Positions 1 to 11,542 of a stretch of 64,000 nt of DNA are shown piece by piece. This DNA comes from Rhyacophila brunnea. Lineage: Eukaryota > Arthropoda > Insecta > Trichoptera > Rhyacophilidae. The translations under genes were made by a program, and so were the position numbers. Every line of letters starts with the position of its first letter. The stretch's first letter is position 1. The DNA lies in NCBI GenBank assembly GCA_022495005.1, contig JAGYXB010001790.1, forward strand, positions 248,001 to 312,000, given 5' to 3'. Below the pieces are notes generated by a model, which saw only the letters and a list, made by a program, of their open reading frames with translations, made no database searches and was not told where the DNA came from.

Positions 1-462
1 GAATTTCTCTCAACTGTCACTTTATTTTTTAGTTATGGTTTTTTATCGTCTGGGTTCGGGATTTGGAGGTGGATAATTGACACACCGGAATTATGATGGA
101 AGACGACGAGTTTATTTACGTTAATATTATACTATATGGTTACATTTTGAATATTTTATTTTATCTGTACGAAATCGGCGTGCTCGCGGTTTTGCTGCTT
201 GTCGCGATCTGAGCGCCATCTTGAAAAATCATTCCCAACGGTTTTTTTTCTTGGGCGACGTTGCAAATCGTCAACGGTTATATTATGGCATTGTTGCCAT
301 TCAACATATTATAATCTACTCTAAGGCATTGCCGGCTCGGCTCTGTTATTATTATTTAATTTTCGTAATCAGCGCTTTATTATTTGTTGGCTTTGATACC
401 GATTCGGGCGTCTCCAGATACACAAAGACATCCCCAAATGGGGACCATACGGGGGTGTCACA
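1..462 (-). repeat. LTR-like direct repeat, copy A (cut by window edge)
   Basis: This segment is repeated almost unchanged at 1748-2205, with a few small indels in T runs and one C/T change near the end. Read on the minus strand, each copy begins TGTGACACCCCC and contains AATAAA-type signals, which resembles the start and polyadenylation region of a long terminal repeat. The outer end lies beyond base 1, so neither the terminal dinucleotide nor the target-site duplication can be checked. An alternative is a simple segmental duplication. The structured 1.28 kb between the copies favours a retroelement. Confidence 0.55.
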
Positions 463-611
463 AGCGCACCTCTCCGGAAAGGCCCGAATGGGGGCCAGGC
501 CAACTAAAGGCTGATTACGATAGCGCGTGTAACTGGACAGTGCGGCGGCTTGGTAAGAGGTGGTTGCGTCTCTAGACGTTGAAGGATCGAAGCCCTCCCG
601 GTACGTCGGCG

Positions 612-860
612 GCCGGAGAGACTCGGATGCAGCACTGTAGCATAGTGGTTCGCGGTTCCCGGGCCTACCGTAAAGCTGCTGAGAGAGGAGGGCGTCGCGC
701 CCAGCCCTCTCAACACCCTCGGACCGTCGGCAACCGGAGAGTTTCGGATGCAGCACTACGCCGCTTTGTGGGCGTAGTGGTTCGCGGCTCCTCATGTCTA
801 CCGTACGGGCGGATGCTGAGAGAGGACGTCGCACCCAGCCTTCCCAACAGCGACCGTCCG
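612..860. repeat. two GC-rich tandem units of ~120-130 bp
   Basis: Two diverged units (about 612-731 and 732-860) share the motifs CGGATGCAGCACT, TAGTGGTTCGCGG, TGCTGAGAGAGGA and CCAGCC in the same order. The second unit contains an 8-bp stem hairpin (ACTACGCC...GGCGTAGT, about 755-778) where the first has a shorter loop. The GC content is far above the rest of the window. Open frames crossing it in several directions are what GC-rich sequence gives by chance. Confidence 0.6.
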
Positions 861-1567
861 AAAACCAGTCGATCCCTCACGAAAATGCATACCGGCGCAT
901 TACTCGACCCCCTTTTTTGCTCGCTTGCCCTGCCGCGGCTATCGAATTACACGCACTACACTGATATTATACTAATATAATATGCAGAAAACTTAATTTA
1001 ATACTTAAATGGCTTTAAAGTTTATAAAAATAATTTTAAAATATATCAGGGCCCGAAATGGACCGGAACGCCATTCTGCCTCATACAACCGCTCCGGGTT
1101 GTAAAATTTTCCACTTCGAGCACTGAAATAACTTATTATACATCGCTTCCAAACACAAAACACTTAAAACTAACTAATCTATGATGCTAATGGCTGAGGA
1201 TGCTGCTTGGCTGCTATCCGCTGATGGAGGCTGCTTTGCTCAGCTGAAGAAGGCCGCTTTGTAGCTCTCTTTATCATGGTGCATCTGGGCCAGGGCTGAT
1301 TGCAAGGCTCACAGACACGCTGCTGTTGACGAAGAGGGCTCAAGCGGCTGATGATGCAGGGCATTTGATGCCGTTTTCCCTCGTTGGAGCCAGGGTCTTG
1401 CCCGATACACTCGTCCGTGGGCCAAGTTCGCTGGCGGATGCAGTTGGTCGGGAGTACATCGGGAGCCATGACTTCGCAATCCGGGTGTTTCTGCTCTTTT
1501 CTTCACTGGCTTGGCTTTGGCAGCATCCTCTTTCTACTGCTTATTATTATACTTTTGTTTAGCGCCA

Positions 1568-1694
1568 CCAGAGGCAAGCCTCTGGACGTTTTTTTCCTCG
1601 CCGTTTCCTATTCCGGTGTTTGGATCTCAGGGTGTGTGTCCGGGTGAAAGAAATTTCACCTGCTTCTTGATTTCAGACGATCAAAATCAAGAAG
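1568..1694. other. cluster of three perfect hairpins
   Basis: Three perfect inverted repeats lie in 127 bases: CCAGAGGC/GCCTCTGG with a 2-base loop (1568-1585), GGTGAAA/TTTCACC with a 4-base GAAA loop (1643-1660), and CTTCTTGATTT/AAATCAAGAAG with a 10-base loop (1663-1694). They sit just inside direct-repeat copy B, which is the leader side if the element is read on the minus strand. This is where LTR elements often keep RNA packaging or dimerisation structure. That role is inference. Confidence 0.6.
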
Positions 1695-1747
1695 CGTAGT
1701 CCCACGTTGACTGGGGCCACTTATCACTTCCCTCCATTTTGGTAAGA

Positions 1748-2205
1748 GAATTTCTTCAACTGTCACTTTTTTTTTAGTTTGGTTTTTTATCGTCTGGTTC
1801 GGGATTTGGAGGTGGATAATTGACACACCGGAATTATGATGGAAGACGACGAGTTTATTTACGTTAATATTATACTATATGGTTACATTTTGAATATTTT
1901 ATTTTATCTGTACGAAATCGGCGTGCTCGCGGTTTTGCTGCTTGTCGCGATCTGAGCGCCATCTTGAAAAATCATTCCCAACGGTTTTTTTTCTTGGGCG
2001 ACGTTGCAAATCGTCAACGGTTATATTATGGCATTGTTGCCATTCAACATATTATAATCTACTCTAAGGCATTGCCGGCTCGGCTCTGTTATTATTATTT
2101 AATTTTCGTAATCAGCGCTTTATTATTTGTTGGCTTTGATACCGATTCGGGCGTCTCCAGATACACAAAGACATCCCCAAATGGGGACTATACGGGGGTG
2201 TCACA
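1748..2205 (-). repeat. LTR-like direct repeat, copy B
   Basis: This is the second copy of the 1-462 repeat, with only a handful of differences, ending at the same TGTCACA. Read on the minus strand this is the upstream copy. The sequence after 2205 differs from the sequence after 462, so the boundary is real. The flanking target duplication cannot be tested because the other outer end is outside the window. Confidence 0.55.
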
Positions 2206-4547
2206 AAACCCTTATCCGGCTCTCACATCTAAACTCTTCGTCTGCCGCACAGCCATGAATCAAACCTTCCAAGAAAGTCGATCCGGTGTTGCATACGAAG
2301 AGCGAGCAGATCTACCTAGCGATAGTCGCACGTAACCTTCGAAACATATAGATATTTGGATGTGGCTATCGGCGAGCCGGTATAGGAATGACCAAGTCGT
2401 AGATGATTGTATGCGTTCTGGCATCTCCGCCTCTCAGCCCGAGATGCGTGCAACTTGTCGATTGCAACAGCAGAATGTTTTTTTTTCAAACTAAACAGTC
2501 GTATTCGGCCAATCTGCGGAGCTCCATTTGGCAATGTGTGTTTTGTGAATAACGATGACGTTACATCTACGTATTCGGCACGTTGCAGGCGGACGAGTTT
2601 TGATGTGAGAGCCGGATTACAATATGTTGTAAAAACGCCAAAAAAAAATCACTGTGCGCATGACAAGAAAGTATGATATAGGATTTAGGTATATTAAATT
2701 TACTAATACTTTCATGTACATAAAACTGTTGTATTTTATAAAGATGTTTAATGCGAATAATATCTTACCTAGCTAAATATTAAAAATGCCCCATTGTTTT
2801 ATCGATAGGTCAAGCGCGTATATTTTAATATATTTTTAAATATTTTTTAATTAAAAGCCAAAAAGGTTTCGTAAGCTTTTGTAAATTCTTTGGAGCCTGG
2901 TTGGGAATCGCTGACCTAATACGATTGAGTGACCCACTTTAAACCCGGAGCACAAATTCAATTTACCGGAGCTTTCAATGCGAGGAAAATCTGCCGGTGA
3001 ATAGAAAATAGATTATGATGGATTTGAAGGATTTGAAGGAACACAGTGAATGTAGGTATATTTCAGCTACTGCATGTCGATTACTATATTAGTTGCAAAA
3101 CAACGAATTAAATGCAAACCAGCAGTGTCAAAACTACGAATCAGATGGATATAAAAGATTTGTCTAAACGAAAATTCCTAAAACAAGAATACTCGGCAAA
3201 TTTAAGTAACTATTTTACATGGCGAAAGCAAGTAGCTTTTCAGAAGTGTCAGCGAGTGTACTCAGTGACAATCCATTTTATAAATTGGTTTTAAGTAGCC
3301 TTTGTAGTTACAAACGTTCGACTGTGTTTAGGAAAAATAGCGTAACCCTCGATTTTTCGTAAAAGTACTTTTGTTAGATATTAACAATGCATACAACTAA
3401 ATACACGTTCTATAAAAAGGAAGTAAGCCGCAAATGCCGAATTATTATCTAAATTCAGGTTTTAATTGAGATTTATTAAGTTTTAATTTAAGGAAAAAAG
3501 CATTTACCCTCAATTTTAATGATTTTTCTGTAATAACTTCTTTATATATTATTAGATCGAAAATATATCACACCAAATCAACATCATCATGCTCACAATG
3601 TCTGTACCTAATTTTTAAAAATTATTAAACTAAAATCATTCAAAAAAACGTTTTTTGCCCCTCTTGTAATATTTGTTCTGTGTGGGTTACGCCCTTTTCC
3701 CTATACACGGTCGGTATGTAAATAATCTTAAAAATAATTTTATGACCATTTATAACTGACTTTTCTGCAATAAAAATTTCAATATAGGTATTCGATGAAA
3801 AATATTTTTATTTTCTTTTTCTTGAGAAATTTTAGTAGGAGTAATACTGCCGGACCACGTTTAAAGTTCCAAACTAGGGGCGTACGTACATTCAATGTAT
3901 AATCAGCTTTGATATTTTTTCGCTAGATGGCGTCATGTATTTTCATACAAATTTTGGACCGAATAATTGCCGAATAATTTTAGACAATCGTCGAAACAAC
4001 TTATTCCGACAGTATGCGAAAAATTTAATAAAACAAAATGTGAGGTTATGTACTTATTCTACATAGTTTAATAGCGATCAGGACCGGTTTCGTCAGCTCC
4101 CACCAAGAATTGAAAATTGATATCATTAAATTATTATATTGTAGATGACGCTGGTTACACCACGGTGATTTTAAACTGACACAATATTTGCTTGCAATTA
4201 AAAAATATTTTTAAAAAAAAATGCATTTTCTTTGCCACTGCAATTCGGACACGATTTAAGCCAAGTTAAGAGAACGCCATAATAAAACCACCCCATCTAA
4301 ACGAACTGTCAATTTAAGCTATAATTTGAAAATACGACCGGATACAAACCGTTGTTACGCACCGTTGGGTTTTGATTTGTCAAACGATTTCGAGTTCGGT
4401 CAATACGAACAACTGTTAAATTACTATAAATTTAAACGATCGGATTCTGGCATACGTGTGTATCTGCAAATTGACGTTTAAACTTGTTTACTTGTTATAT
4501 TTTTCCTCGTATGATTGTATTAAATTAAATACCGATTACACAATATT
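2206..4547. other. no recognisable feature
   Basis: About 2.3 kb. The first ~480 bases are less AT-rich and single-copy here, and the remainder is AT-rich. Short frames such as 2407-2676 and 3112-3294 lack any recognisable domain and are treated as chance. Confidence 0.5.
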
Positions 4548-4556
4548 AAACGCATG

Positions 4557-4971
4557 GGTTACATGTAAATTGTACGTAAAACATTTCACCGTGGCACAGT
4601 TCGTCGTGAGCTTTCTATCGGAAAGAGATGACCGTATACTATCCGGTCTCCAATTTTATAAGATTCAATATGGACATTAATTCAATTTTCATAGCTGATT
4701 TTGACAAAATTCATGAATTCAAGAATAAAAACCTAACATAACCTAAACTAACAAACAATCTAGTGTATCGGCTATTTTCAAAATTTGTTTGCTGCTATTT
4801 TCCTGTAAAGTGTAAACCGATAAGAACCGTGTTATTTAAACATGAATTTTATGTCAATACTATACGACCCAAAGAGGTTAGACGGTCTTTAATATACGGC
4901 CATAATAATGTCCGATACAACATTTCACAGTGTGATACAACGAACTGCATACGTACAAGTTTTCGGACACG
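4557..4971 (+). mobile_element. MITE of the 9-bp-TSD family, copy 1
   Basis: A 415-bp non-coding element beginning GGTTACATGTAAATTGTACG and ending TTCGGACACG. It is flanked by AAACGCATG (4548-4556) and ATACGCATG (4972-4980), an 8/9 match. Related copies lie at 16636-16981 and 38351-38779 (inverted) and at 28130-28494. The ends are imperfect inverted repeats sharing TTGTACGTA at the same distance from the tip, and subterminal blocks CACCGTGGCACAGTTCGCCGT recur in inverted form. A 9-bp duplication is typical of Mutator-like elements. That assignment is inference, since no transposase is present. Confidence 0.75.
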
Positions 4972-5289
4972 ATACGCATGTTGCAAACCATAGTATAATA
5001 ATTATAGTACAAACCTATACTTTTAGGCAAAATATGCCAAAATTTTGAACGATTATTACTAAAATACCTACTATTATTTTGAACGACCTACGGAAAATGT
5101 TCAGTTTTTTTTTTCAGAAATACATACCTCTGCACTATAATTGTTAGAATGTAAAAATATGGCAACACGCTCCTAAATATATAAAAGTGATGTTGGAAGA
5201 ATGTTACTAGAACTAATGACTAAATAAACTGCAACTCATTTCAAAATTAAAATTCATTAGTATCAAATATAATTGTGTGCCGAGTTGAA

Positions 5290-5480
5290 ACGACTCCAAT
5301 ACGAAAAGATCAAATCAACAAAAATCTCAAAGAGTAGGTACATCCGTACCGTATATTGTTGATTAAGAAACTTTGTGATCGGTACGAGTGCAGCTCCACC
5401 GAATTGTTCTGGGTAGCAGATGATGATAAAGCAAAGATCGTTAGGGGATGGGGCGATAAGAATAAAGAAACAACCAAAGC
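5290..5480 (+). pseudogene. LINE reverse-transcriptase C-terminal tail, degraded
   Basis: Bases about 5358-5445 closely match 12305-12390, including the words GGTACGAGTGCAGCTCCAC and GTTCTGGGTAGCAGA. The better-preserved copy translates as the end of a non-LTR retrotransposon polyprotein (SWLKNLRDWYECSSTELFRVA). The reading frame here is interrupted. The 3' end drifts into AAG/AAT-rich sequence as in the other copy. The minus-strand frame over 5263-5520 is a shadow. Confidence 0.6.
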
Positions 5481-5826
5481 ATGATGTCAAAAACACGCAA
5501 GCAAACATAATTTTTTTCAAAATAGTTGTACATATAATTTCATTGTATTTTTCATTATATGGATTTATATCTATGTAATATGTATGTATAATATTATGTT
5601 ATATTATTTGTATTGTCAATAAGTTCTATTTTATTTTAAACGCTTGGATAATTGGATAATTATTACAATTAAAAATGCCACATTTACACACGACGCGATG
5701 ATAGAAAATACAACATTTCAAAAACAAACATCACGAACCTATCAATGGGGTAGGTATTCGTACAACAGTGTCCAATATCGTATGAAATTAATTTTATATC
5801 GATTTTTATTTTGGTGTAGGGGAGAG

Positions 5827-7080
5827 TGGGTCACAGTGAATCACGGGGTACAGTGGATTATTCACTATAACTCAATTTGTATAACGCTTACGCAAACAAA
5901 CGAACGAGTGGTTGCCGCTCGCCCATACCCCTCTCCATCGCACTAGTCGAAGCGGGAAGATGTGCTGTCACACTCCGGTCAGTAGGTAAGTAACGAAACT
6001 ATTTTTTCACGTGGTTTTAAAATTTGTTTCGTCTCTAAGTGAATAAGAAATGTAAATGTTTATATTTTGTTTTACGATTGTTATTTCTTTAATCCGTTGT
6101 AAACTATGTTGTTTTGTCTTTGAGTTAAATAGTTTTTTTTTTGTTATATTTTTTTTACCATAACGGCCAATGGGTCACAGTGAATCATTTCGTTTTGGGT
6201 CACAGTGGATTGCTGATCCAGTGTAACCCATGAAGCTAATCTGTTCTTTTTTCGTAGGTAAAAAAGCCTCGCAATCGAGTAAGGAAAACTACTGTCCGAC
6301 AAGAAGATCTTGGCAATAACCGGAAGTCGCTAGTGCGTTTAAAAGTGGGAGGAGCTTGTTAGTTCACAGTTTTAACACGTGGACAACTCGTGGCTAACTG
6401 GAAGGCGCTTCAATCGGAGTGCGGTTAAAAATGGGAGGAGCTTGTTAGTTCACAGTTTTAACACGTAGCCAAGAAGATCCTGTTGGACAGTAGTATCGGA
6501 CTTCACACTGAAGAACAGATGAGAAACCAAGCCAAATGTGCCCAATATTGCCACGGTTGCACTGCACGACATTAAGATGATTTTACCAAAACCTAAGTTT
6601 TCTGGCAACACAAAGAGAAAGCAATCTATGTATAAAACTATCAATTTGACATTAATTTTTCCAGCACAAATTTACGTTAATTTCATTTTTGATCGCAAAT
6701 TAAACCTTAACATTATTTTTTTAAATTATAAAACTGTTTTGAATATGTAATAAAAGACTATGTATCTAAGAGTACAAATAAATGAGTAATAATATGGAAA
6801 TTGTTGTCTTTTACTGTATTTTTTTTATAGATCCAGTGTGTTCCAGTCGATTCACTGTCACCCATGTATTGATCCAAAGTGACCCATTCCCGGGTCACAG
6901 TGGATCATTCCCAATTTTTTTTTAAAGTGGTTATAACTTGTAAGTTTGGGTAATACTCGCCAATAAAAGCCCTTTTCTTTGAAGATTAGATACTCATATT
7001 ATGATTTAATTTCAGAGATTATTTATTTGGCCATAAAATTTGGAATTGCAAGACTTGAGAAAAAAAGTGATCCACTGTGA
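5827..7080. repeat. dispersed GGGTCACAGTGGATCA-type motifs
   Basis: Eight or more copies of a GGGTCACAGTGRATCA-like word occur inside the element in both orientations: near 5827, 5845, 6171, 6196, 6216 (inverted), 6829 (inverted), 6845 (inverted), 6874 (inverted), 6894 and 7067 (inverted). The terminal repeats carry the same word. Such subterminal clusters usually bind transposase, which is an inference here. Confidence 0.7.
6334..6475 (+). repeat. ~90-bp direct duplication inside the pogo-like element
   Basis: The block GTGGGAGGAGCTTGTTAGTT plus the following CACAGTTTTAACACGT occurs at about 6344 and again at about 6432, so this part of the element has been duplicated internally. Confidence 0.7.
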
Positions 7081-7092
7081 CCCACTCTCCCC

Positions 7093-10000
7093 TACACTTA
7101 GGTAAGTAGTGATCCAAATTTAAAGATTTTACAAAGCATGCCATATATGAAAACATAATCAAGAATCGGAAGAGATGGCAAGGTAAATAACTGAATGAAT
7201 AATTAATTAAATGGCGTAATTTATTGGGGGAACATAAAGATAAATGCCTACATTGCCTATATGCTAGTAAATGTATAAAATATCAACTACAAAGAGAATA
7301 GACTAAAAAACATACCTATTATAAATTCTTGACCGAATGTGGTTCGATCCAAGACTTTCTAAGTAAACAATGAAGAAAGTTAAATTCTAGACCTTCTATA
7401 TTATTAAGTATTAATTAAATTAAAAACTTAATTTTCTCCTCGTGAGAAAGTAACTCTCAAAAAGGCGCCATCCATAATGTTCGTCATTTCATCATAATCG
7501 TGAGTCTTCTTAAAAATGACATTTTAAAATTTCGTTTTTTAATTATATTCATGAAATAGACACTACGGACTACGGTGAAACCAACTTCGTGGTCTGTTTT
7601 CGTCGCTAGAACATGTTAATATAAACAGGCATTATTTCAAAATTCTTATAATGAATTACTTAAGTATAACTTAAAACGAACTGTTCAGTTTTTTTTTACC
7701 GATACTTCTACACTATTTCGATGTAACGGCCCTACCCTACAACTGTTTAATAAGACGGAAAGATGCCGTTGCTTTTAATAATTCGTAAATATAGTGACAG
7801 TTGGGGATTTTCATTTTTTTTTTACGAAAATGTAGATATAACATACAGATTCATAGTTGACCGATTCTCGAAAATAGTACATAAACTGTCACTACGAATC
7901 GATATAAAGCAGACGAGAGTGCGGATCAAACAAACAACGCGGAGTCTAAGTCCTGAGGGGTGACCACCACCACCGCGTCGTCTCCGTCCCCCGGTCAAAC
8001 AATTACTCATTTGACCCGCATTCATATTTAAACAGCCCATCGAAATTCCCGCCAAAACAAACGAATACGAAATCTTACTTGGCTCTAAACAAATTATTAT
8101 CCACCTCCTTCCTCTGCCACCCTGTGACAATAAATTTAATTATTTAACTCCAGTTAATATTAATTTGTTCCTCAACAATCTTCCTTATAACTTATAACAC
8201 TATTATATTTCAATATTTAAGTTTATTCTCTGTTTTGATTGTATGCTCATCAACATAATAACAAACAAAACAAATGGCTCATTGCGAGAATAGCTACAAT
8301 CTAGGAGCATAGTGCTCCTAGTTGGCCTATATTTTTTATGTATGCAGTAATCTTGAGACCTAGGAGTTCATTCAAGCTATCAAACGCCGAAATCAGATCA
8401 ATGGATTTCGCAGAACTTCGTGTATGTACTGTACGAGCCTTTTTTAATCATGTTCGATCCTAAAATGAGCTCAATATATTATGGGTCTCCATGTGAAATC
8501 AATATTAGCCACTTGGGTATCCATGACATTATAAGTCGACGCAGTAACCACTTGGCCATCGTAGGCGATGTGCGATGGGTTGAATTATCCATTTATATAA
8601 TAGTATCTACAATTGATATCAACATATTATTACAAGCTATAAATCTCAATCTTACAACAACTTCCAAAAACGTAGCGATATTGTAAAAAAAAAAACCATG
8701 ATATTTGATTTGCAAATCAAAAATGAATCGGAATAACATTATGCAGTAGTAAATAAACACTGCCATTCCTATTTTATCTTGTCAGGTGACATTTTCATAC
8801 AGAACTCACCGAGAGAATATCATACGATGGTTGGCTACCTAACGTAAAATACATATTATGAGTTTTTCCATAAAGCTTTTAAAACTTCATTAAAAATAGA
8901 TGAGTGGTAAACAAAGCGTTCCTAAACCGCCATTTTTTAGCATCCAATGCTGACAGTTTGTTACCATGTACATAAGACTAGGGATTGCAATACCAAATGG
9001 AAATACCGATACCGATAATGCCCTTTGAAGCGGACGAAACAATATGTCCTTAATAATATCAAAAATTAAAGGAACCGGTACTAACATATTGTGTTTTATT
9101 TTAATTAATATTCCGTACTATTTCAATGAAATACACACACGAGACTGTATGATAAAACCTCTTAAATATATACATACACATTTTGTGCCCATCCATGTAT
9201 GCTGTGTGCTATTTCATGCAAAATTCAAACCCATTCGAAATATACCGACATACATACCAACTCTGTTTTCATTAGAATGAATAAAAGGAAAATTTTAATA
9301 AATAATTAGCAGGTCCGTATTATGAATGGGAGCAGAGCCGAGTTGGCTTTTATTTATGCATTTGAAAGCACTCACCTGCTTATTGACATGCTCCGAATAT
9401 TCGGTCATTCCCCGAAATATGCTCAGATACTGGGTGATGTGATATCTCCTTTCAGTTCCCACAATATTGATCTTCACAACATTGCCTCGTAAAATAATGT
9501 TAAATTCATGACTCTATCTATAAGGATAATCGGGGTAATAAACGTAAAAAGTAGTGCAAATAAAATGGTCATAAAATTTGACAGGGATAAGTGAAAGGTT
9601 TTTTTCTTGAATATTAATAGTAATAAAAGGGTAAATATGGATAAGAACCTCCGTTAAAAATGTTAAGTATATCGTCACTGTTCTGGCAGAAGACACTAAT
9701 TCGAAAAAATTACATATTAAGTTAGTTATACCAAAATGTTCCTTATTTCAAACTTTACCGTCTGGAAACCTTCTTAATAAAAAAAACAGTCTTTATTTTA
9801 AAGTCAAACTTTTTACAATTACTTAATAAACTCACATGATAGACCATTTCAAACATTTTAACAACTTCAAAGTCAAATTACTCAAAACTAGTATTCTCCA
9901 GTTAGTGTGTTCTGCCAGCACAAAGACGAATATTCTATTATGTTTTTACCATTTACCATTAATTCTGCACTATAGGGCTATTCTAACATATCGCTTAACT

Positions 10001-10762
10001 CCAAAATCAATAATAAAAGTGATGAATATGATATGTCGTATTTAGGCAGTTAGTAACTGGCAAGCATGATGTGTTTAACACGGCCGATCATGACCGCATT
10101 AACAGCTGTCAAACGTCGTTGAATAGTACTACAAAATATTTTTAACACGCCTTTCTTTCAACAGATCCAATTGGATAAAAAAGGTTCAATTAGAGATTCT
10201 AATCTGGCGCATTTGGAATCAACTAAGACGCAGTGCTGTGTTAACAATCATTGTAGATAACCGCCTTGTTTGTGGAATTCCTCCTTATTTTGGACCAATA
10301 AAAATAACGGTCCAAAAAATAAAAAATAACCCACTTTCGAGCATACGCCATTTAAGATTTTCAAACGCGTGATGTCGATGAACATTCCCCACTTTTTGGT
10401 TTTAGGCATTTTTTAAATACCGGATTCACTTATAAAATTACTAAACAAAATGTACGTAACTAAGCAGGCCACCTTATTTTTTGGCAACTATTATTATTAT
10501 TATTTGAAATCTTGATTGTTGTTTACAAATAAAATTATTTTTCAAATTTGTACACATTGCGTATTGTGAATAATTATTGATGAAAATTGCATTCAACTTA
10601 AATGTTTTTCTGTCGTTGTGAATCCTGATGGTTTCGACAAATATTCCTTCGTACATATTGTACCTATTGACAACATTACGAATGCATCACAGATTATCAA
10701 GAATTAGCGAAGAGGCATTATCGATAACGTTACGTTATCATCAGCAAGCAAATCTATTTGGA
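7093..10762. other. no recognisable feature except a short palindrome
   Basis: AT-rich sequence with short chance frames (for example 7822-8130 minus and 8420-8686 plus, neither with a recognisable domain). An exact 18-bp palindrome, TTTGATTTGCAAATCAAA, lies at 8704-8721. Around 8980-9030 a GGGATTGCAATACC...ACCGATACCG stretch is reminiscent of a MITE end but has no partner here. Confidence 0.5.
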
Positions 10763-11085
10763 CCTGTGGGTCTATTCTATACTTATCTACCGCTAAAGTG
10801 ATAAAGTGATAGATATTATCAAACTTAGGGTAGGTTTGTATCAAAGTATTAGCACTTATTGCAACAATTACAATACGTTGGTTGTAATTGTTGCAATACG
10901 CGCTACATTCTAACAGCACCTTTCTTGCTGCTGTTAAAATATAGCAGATATCGCAAAAATTACAAGTATTACAACCAACTTATTGTTATTGTTACAATAA
11001 GTGCTAATACTTTAATACAAACCTACCCTAAGTTTGATAATATCTATCACTTTAGCGGTCGATAAGTATAGAATAGACCCACTGG
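10763..11085. mobile_element. foldback/MITE with ~125-bp inverted arms
   Basis: The left arm starts CCTGTGGGTCTATTCTATAC and the right arm ends with its inverse. The arms stay nearly identical through GATAGATATTATCAAACTTA and GGTAGGTTTGTAT into a central region with its own palindrome (CAACAATTACAATACG/TTGGTTGTAATTGTTG). No clear target duplication is seen. Non-coding; the frames at 10704-10919 and 10859-11065 only reflect the arms. Confidence 0.7.
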
Positions 11086-11392
11086 AAGTTGACACGTTAT
11101 TTTAGTGCGTTACCTTTTATGAAACTATTATGAAGAAATTATTAAATATTCGATTAGCAAGTTAGGTTTATTATGTCGTAAAATGTTGAACTGTTTTGAG
11201 TTACTCTACCCGTCATGTGTGTATTGCGATGAGTGCACGACCGCCTTCCATAACGCTATAAACGTAAGAATTTAAAAGATTTTAGTACCACACTTCCTTG
11301 TCCCTGCACGGGACTGATGTAGCAACCATGCACCTTGGTGCTAAAAGAGTTTAGAAAATAAAAATAAAATCTTGGCTTTTGTCTTTAATGAC
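11086..11392. other. no recognisable feature
   Basis: AT-rich sequence between the foldback and the candidate exon-like frame. Nothing supportable was seen. Confidence 0.5.
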
Positions 11393-11542
11393 ATGAAGAT
11401 GTCCTCTGTACCCGTGTACTGAAACTCTGCCGAAACAGAGGAGTCAGGAGTTGGAAGTGATGAATCTAAGAAGCGATCGGAATTATTCCGTCCACCATAT
11501 AACGCAGCAATGGCGGCAGCGACCGTATACTATACGTCTTAA
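11393..11542 (+). pseudogene. unassigned exon-like reading frame with internal stop
   Basis: From an ATG the frame reads nine codons, meets a TGA at 11420-11422, then runs on for 39 codons containing SAETEESGVGSDESKKRSE and a PPYNAAMAAAT stretch, ending at TAA. The acidic/serine then alanine composition is more protein-like than the surroundings, and a possible acceptor (CCGAAACAG) lies just upstream of the second part. I recognise no family. It could be a host exon, a decayed gene or chance. Confidence 0.2.

Larger units (their letters stand above)
463..1747 (-). mobile_element. interior of a non-autonomous or decayed LTR-type element
   Basis: This is the 1.28 kb between the two direct repeats. 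It is far too short for a full gag-pol region and no reverse transcriptase, protease or integrase motif is visible in any frame. On the minus strand the order is: three hairpins (1663-1694, 1643-1660, 1568-1585), a proline/serine/glutamine-rich but broken reading frame at about 1180-1510, an AT-rich spacer at about 950-1170, and a GC-rich duplicated block at about 600-860. A stretch just inside copy B (about 1700-1725, minus strand TGGCCCCAGTCAACG) loosely resembles a primer-binding site but is not an exact match to any tRNA end I can name. TRIM/LARD-like status is an inference. Confidence 0.45.
5819..7092 (+). mobile_element. internally deleted pogo-like (Tc1/mariner superfamily) element
   Basis: The ends are near-perfect inverted repeats (GGGGAGAGTGGGTCACAGTG and its complement), each next to a TA (5817-5818 and 7093-7094), consistent with TA target duplication. 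Between them, about 6258-6330 translates, after one small indel, as KPRNRVRKT, which resembles the start of pogo-type DNA-binding domains. About 6560-6640 gives LHDIKMILPKPKFSGNTKRK, which resembles the lysine-rich tail of pogo-type transposases. The DDE core is absent. An intron-like segment (GTAAGT at about 5988 to a TTTTTTCGTAG acceptor at about 6255) precedes the first coding piece. The superfamily call rests on these short matches and the TA. The ends and internal motif cluster are seen directly. Confidence 0.55.

Noticed and set aside
352..834. 160-codon minus-strand frame in the GC-rich block
   Set aside because: It runs through the direct repeat and the duplicated GC-rich units. Several overlapping frames are open on both strands, as expected by chance in GC-rich sequence.
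7822..8130. 102-codon minus-strand frame
   Set aside because: Arginine/glycine run and hydrophobic segments without any recognisable domain; AT-rich context with no splice or promoter support.
8704..8721. 18-bp perfect palindrome as a regulatory site
   Set aside because: It is AT-rich and isolated, with no repeat partner or adjacent gene, so no function can be supported.
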